Of a DNA stretch of 44,039 nucleotides, positions 42,270 through 44,039 are shown one piece after another (the first letter of the stretch is position 1; each line of letters starts with the position of its first letter). The notes under the pieces were generated by a model, which saw nothing but the letters and a program-made list of their open reading frames with translations, did not search any database and had not been told where the DNA came from. Made by a program: the position numbers and the translations under genes. This DNA is from Lysobacteraceae bacterium (GTDB lineage: Bacteria; Pseudomonadota; Gammaproteobacteria; Xanthomonadales; Rhodanobacteraceae), in assembly GCA_028870665.1 (NCBI GenBank), contig JAGWPB010000015.1, positions 1-44,039 of the forward strand, written 5' to 3'.

Positions 42270-43214
42270 TCAGCCGCGCGCCGGCGGCGCCGGCTTGCGC
42301 TGTTCCTGCTGCGCCTGCGCGGACTTGACCAGCTCCACGATGCCGGCCAGCGAGCCGAGCACGCCGGTGGTCTCCATCGGCAGCAGCAGGGTCTTCTGGT
42401 TGGGCGAGTCGCCGAACACCTTGAGCGCCTCGATGTACTTGATCGCCACGAAATAGTTCAGCGCATTGACATCGCCCTGGGCAATCGCGGCCGAGACCAG
42501 CTCGGTGGCCTTGGCGTCGGCGGCGCCCAGGCGCTCGCGCGCCTCGGCCTCGCGGAACGAGGCCTCGCGGCGGCCCTCGGCGGACAGGATCGCGCTCTGC
42601 TTCTCGCCCTCGGCCTTGAGGATCGCGGCCTGGCGAAAGCCCTCGGCCTCGAGGATGTTGGCGCGCTTCTCGCGCTCGGCCTTCATCTGCCGCGCCATCG
42701 AGTCGACCAGATCGCGCGGCGGCTGGATGTCCTTGAGCTCGATGCGCGTGATCTTCAGGCCCCATGGATGCGTGGCCTCGTCGACGACGCGCAACAGGCG
42801 CGTGTTGATCTCGTCGCGCTTGCTCAGCGATTCGTCCAGATCCAGCGAGCCCAGCACGGTGCGGATGTTGGTCATCACCAGGTTGATCACCGCCAGTTCC
42901 AGATTGGCCACCTCGTAGGCGGCCTTGGCGGCGTCGAGCACCTGGTAGAACACCACGCCGTCGACCTTGACCACCGCATTGTCCTTGGTGATCACATCCT
43001 GGCTGGCGACGTCCAGCACCTGCTCCATCATGTTGACCTTGCGGCCGATGGCGTAGATGAAGGGGATCAGGAAATGCAGGCCGGGATCGAGCGTGGCGAC
43101 GTATTTTCCGAACCGCTCCACCGTCCATTCGTAGCCCTGCGGCACGATGCGTACCAGCTTGGCCAGCACCACCAGCGCAACGACGATCACCACCAGCGCG
43201 AACAGCAGACTCAT
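42270..43214 (-). CDS. SPFH/band-7 (stomatin-like) membrane protein, QmcA type
   Basis: A 314-residue protein with an N-terminal membrane helix ([20 protein letters not shown]), then a band-7 domain ([32 protein letters not shown], quoted in part: [10 protein letters not shown]) and a long coiled-coil helix with repeated EAEG/KAEGE units. GAGGGG precedes ATG 43214 by eight bases. It pairs with nfeD, forming the standard stomatin-NfeD operon that organises membrane microdomains. QmcA is the nearest E. coli type. Confidence 0.94.
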   Translation of the reverse strand: MSLLFALVVIVVALVVLAKLVRIVPQGYEWTVERFGKYVATLDPGLHFLIPFIYAIGRKVNMMEQVLDVASQDVITKDNAVVKVDGVVFYQVLDAAKAAYEVANLELAVINLVMTNIRTVLGSLDLDESLSKRDEINTRLLRVVDEATHPWGLKITRIELKDIQPPRDLVDSMARQMKAEREKRANILEAEGFRQAAILKAEGEKQSAILSAEGRREASFREAEARERLGAADAKATELVSAAIAQGDVNALNYFVAIKYIEALKVFGDSPNQKTLLLPMETTGVLGSLAGIVELVKSAQAQQEQRKPAPPARG

Positions 43215-43242
43215 CGGAATCCCCCTCACGGACAGTGCGGCG

Positions 43243-43248
43243 AGTATA
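43243..43248 (-). promoter_or_regulatory. Probable -10 element for the SPFH-nfeD operon
   Basis: On the reverse strand TATACT, a strong match to TATAAT, lies 28 bases before the SPFH start. No matching -35 is evident. Confidence 0.5.
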
Positions 43249-43379
43249 GGCCAGCGCCTGTGGCCGCGGCCCGCGCATACCTCGAACCGTCCGGACCGAG
43301 TTCCTCGAGGCCCCGTAGCAACGTCCTGCGGCGAGTTCCGCGCGACCCGCGGAAAGCCCCCGGGGACGAACGCCGGCGG

Positions 43380-44039
43380 CTACGGCCTGTCGCCGGCCCG
43401 CGCAGGGTCCGCCGGCAGGGTCAGGCGCACGCACAGGCCGCCGCCCTCGCGATTGACCAGCGCGACGCGGCCGCCGTGCGCCTCGACGATCTCGCGCGCC
43501 AGCGCCAGGCCCAGCCCGCTGCCGCTGCGCTTGGTCGAATAGAACGGCAGCAGCGCCTGCGCCAGCACCGCATCGCTCATGCCGGGACCGCGGTCGCGCA
43601 CCTCGATGCGCCACTGCACGCCGCTGCGCATCACCTCCAGCTCCACCGCCTCGGCCGGGCCGCCGGCCTCGTGCGCGTTCTTGATCAGGTTCAGCAGCAC
43701 CTGCTCCATCTGCGCGGCATCGAAACGGGCCAGCGCCTCGGGCACCGGGTACGGCACGCGGAAGCGAGCGTGCGCGGCCAGCGCCGCGACGAACGCCGGC
43801 CACTGCACGGGCTCGGGGCGCGGCGCGGGCAACTTGGCGATCTGCGCGTAATCGGCGATGAAGCCGTGCAGATGGCGCGCGCGCTCGCCGATGCGCGCGA
43901 ATACATCCGGCAAGCGCTGCACCTCGCCGCGCCGCGCCAACTCGGCGCCGGAATGCGCCAGCGAGGTGATCGGCGCCAGCGAGTTGTTCAACTCGTGGCT
44001 GATCACGCGGATCACCTTCTTCCACACCGCCACCTCGGC
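43380..44039 (-). CDS. Sensor histidine kinase, C-terminal part (runs off the window)
   Basis: The visible 219 residues are the kinase core. The H-box VISHELNNSLAPITSL carries the phosphorylated His. The ATPase has N-box LLNLIKNAHEA, G1 RDRGPGM, F-box PFYSTKRSG and G2 GSGLGLALAREIVEAHGG. The reading frame stays open to the window end, where the AEVAVWKKVIRV lead-in suggests a sensory domain upstream. The HELNNSL H-box is of the NtrY/PAS-kinase type. The cognate response regulator is not in view; it may lie beyond 44039. Confidence 0.93.
   Translation of the reverse strand, partial: AEVAVWKKVIRVISHELNNSLAPITSLAHSGAELARRGEVQRLPDVFARIGERARHLHGFIADYAQIAKLPAPRPEPVQWPAFVAALAAHARFRVPYPVPEALARFDAAQMEQVLLNLIKNAHEAGGPAEAVELEVMRSGVQWRIEVRDRGPGMSDAVLAQALLPFYSTKRSGSGLGLALAREIVEAHGGRVALVNREGGGLCVRLTLPADPARAGDRP

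Noticed and set aside
1..44039. tRNA or rRNA genes, CRISPR arrays, complete insertion sequences or prophage genes
   Set aside because: I looked for cloverleaf arms, evenly spaced repeats, transposase motifs and phage structural proteins and saw none. The repeats found are irregular palindromes or short direct repeats.

Overview
The window is very GC-rich, almost fully coding DNA from a gammaproteobacterium, most likely Xanthomonadales (Lysobacteraceae or Rhodanobacteraceae). The evidence is the gene order rpiA / EVE protein / 5-formyl-THF cyclo-ligase / 6S RNA / zapA / zapB-like, the ygfB-pepP pair, and the high coding GC. No tRNA, rRNA, CRISPR array or complete mobile element was seen.

Layout. 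1-3859: start of yicC, divergent from an rph / VOC / rdgB / hemW / DUF1304 / CPXCG gene string with start-stop overlaps. 3901-6053: a cobalamin riboswitch and the B12 receptor gene btuB. 6149-8904: a DUF1631 gene coupled to a PilZ gene, preceded by a striking inverted repeat that takes in the ribosome binding site. 8927-11310: a PLP-dependent dehydratase and pepQ. 11315-18287 (minus): a six-gene cytochrome bd operon, cydA-cydB-CydX-like-truncated globin-cydD-cydC. 18504-22194: a VirJ-like esterase followed by mprF, a lysyl-phosphatidylglycerol module. 22494-26371: lipB, lipA and the tail-specific protease prc. 26687-29585 (minus): rpiA, EVE gene, 5-FCL, 6S RNA, zapA and a zapB-like gene, with palindromic repeats around them.

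29592-38070 looks like accessory DNA placed between the zapA pair and ygfB-pepP, which are neighbours in E. coli. It holds a secreted protein of unknown function, two SRPBCC genes, a GST and an ArsR-type repressor with a three-half-site operator, a remnant of a restriction-helicase gene, and a 1519-residue sensor with beta-propeller, PAS, GGDEF and EAL domains. Several stretches here have visibly lower GC. 38071-39946 is ygfB-pepP. 40119-41516 is a full-length AcvB-like protein in the position where ubiH follows pepP in E. coli. The end of the window (minus) has nfeD, an SPFH/stomatin gene and the C-terminal part of a sensor histidine kinase.

Themes: respiration under low oxygen or NO (bd oxidase plus globin), lipid-charge remodelling (MprF with two VirJ/AcvB-family proteins), c-di-GMP signalling (PilZ and GGDEF-EAL), and RNA-level control (B12 riboswitch, 6S RNA, candidate DUF1631 leader switch). 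All calls were made by reading translations and motifs by eye; no database search was run.
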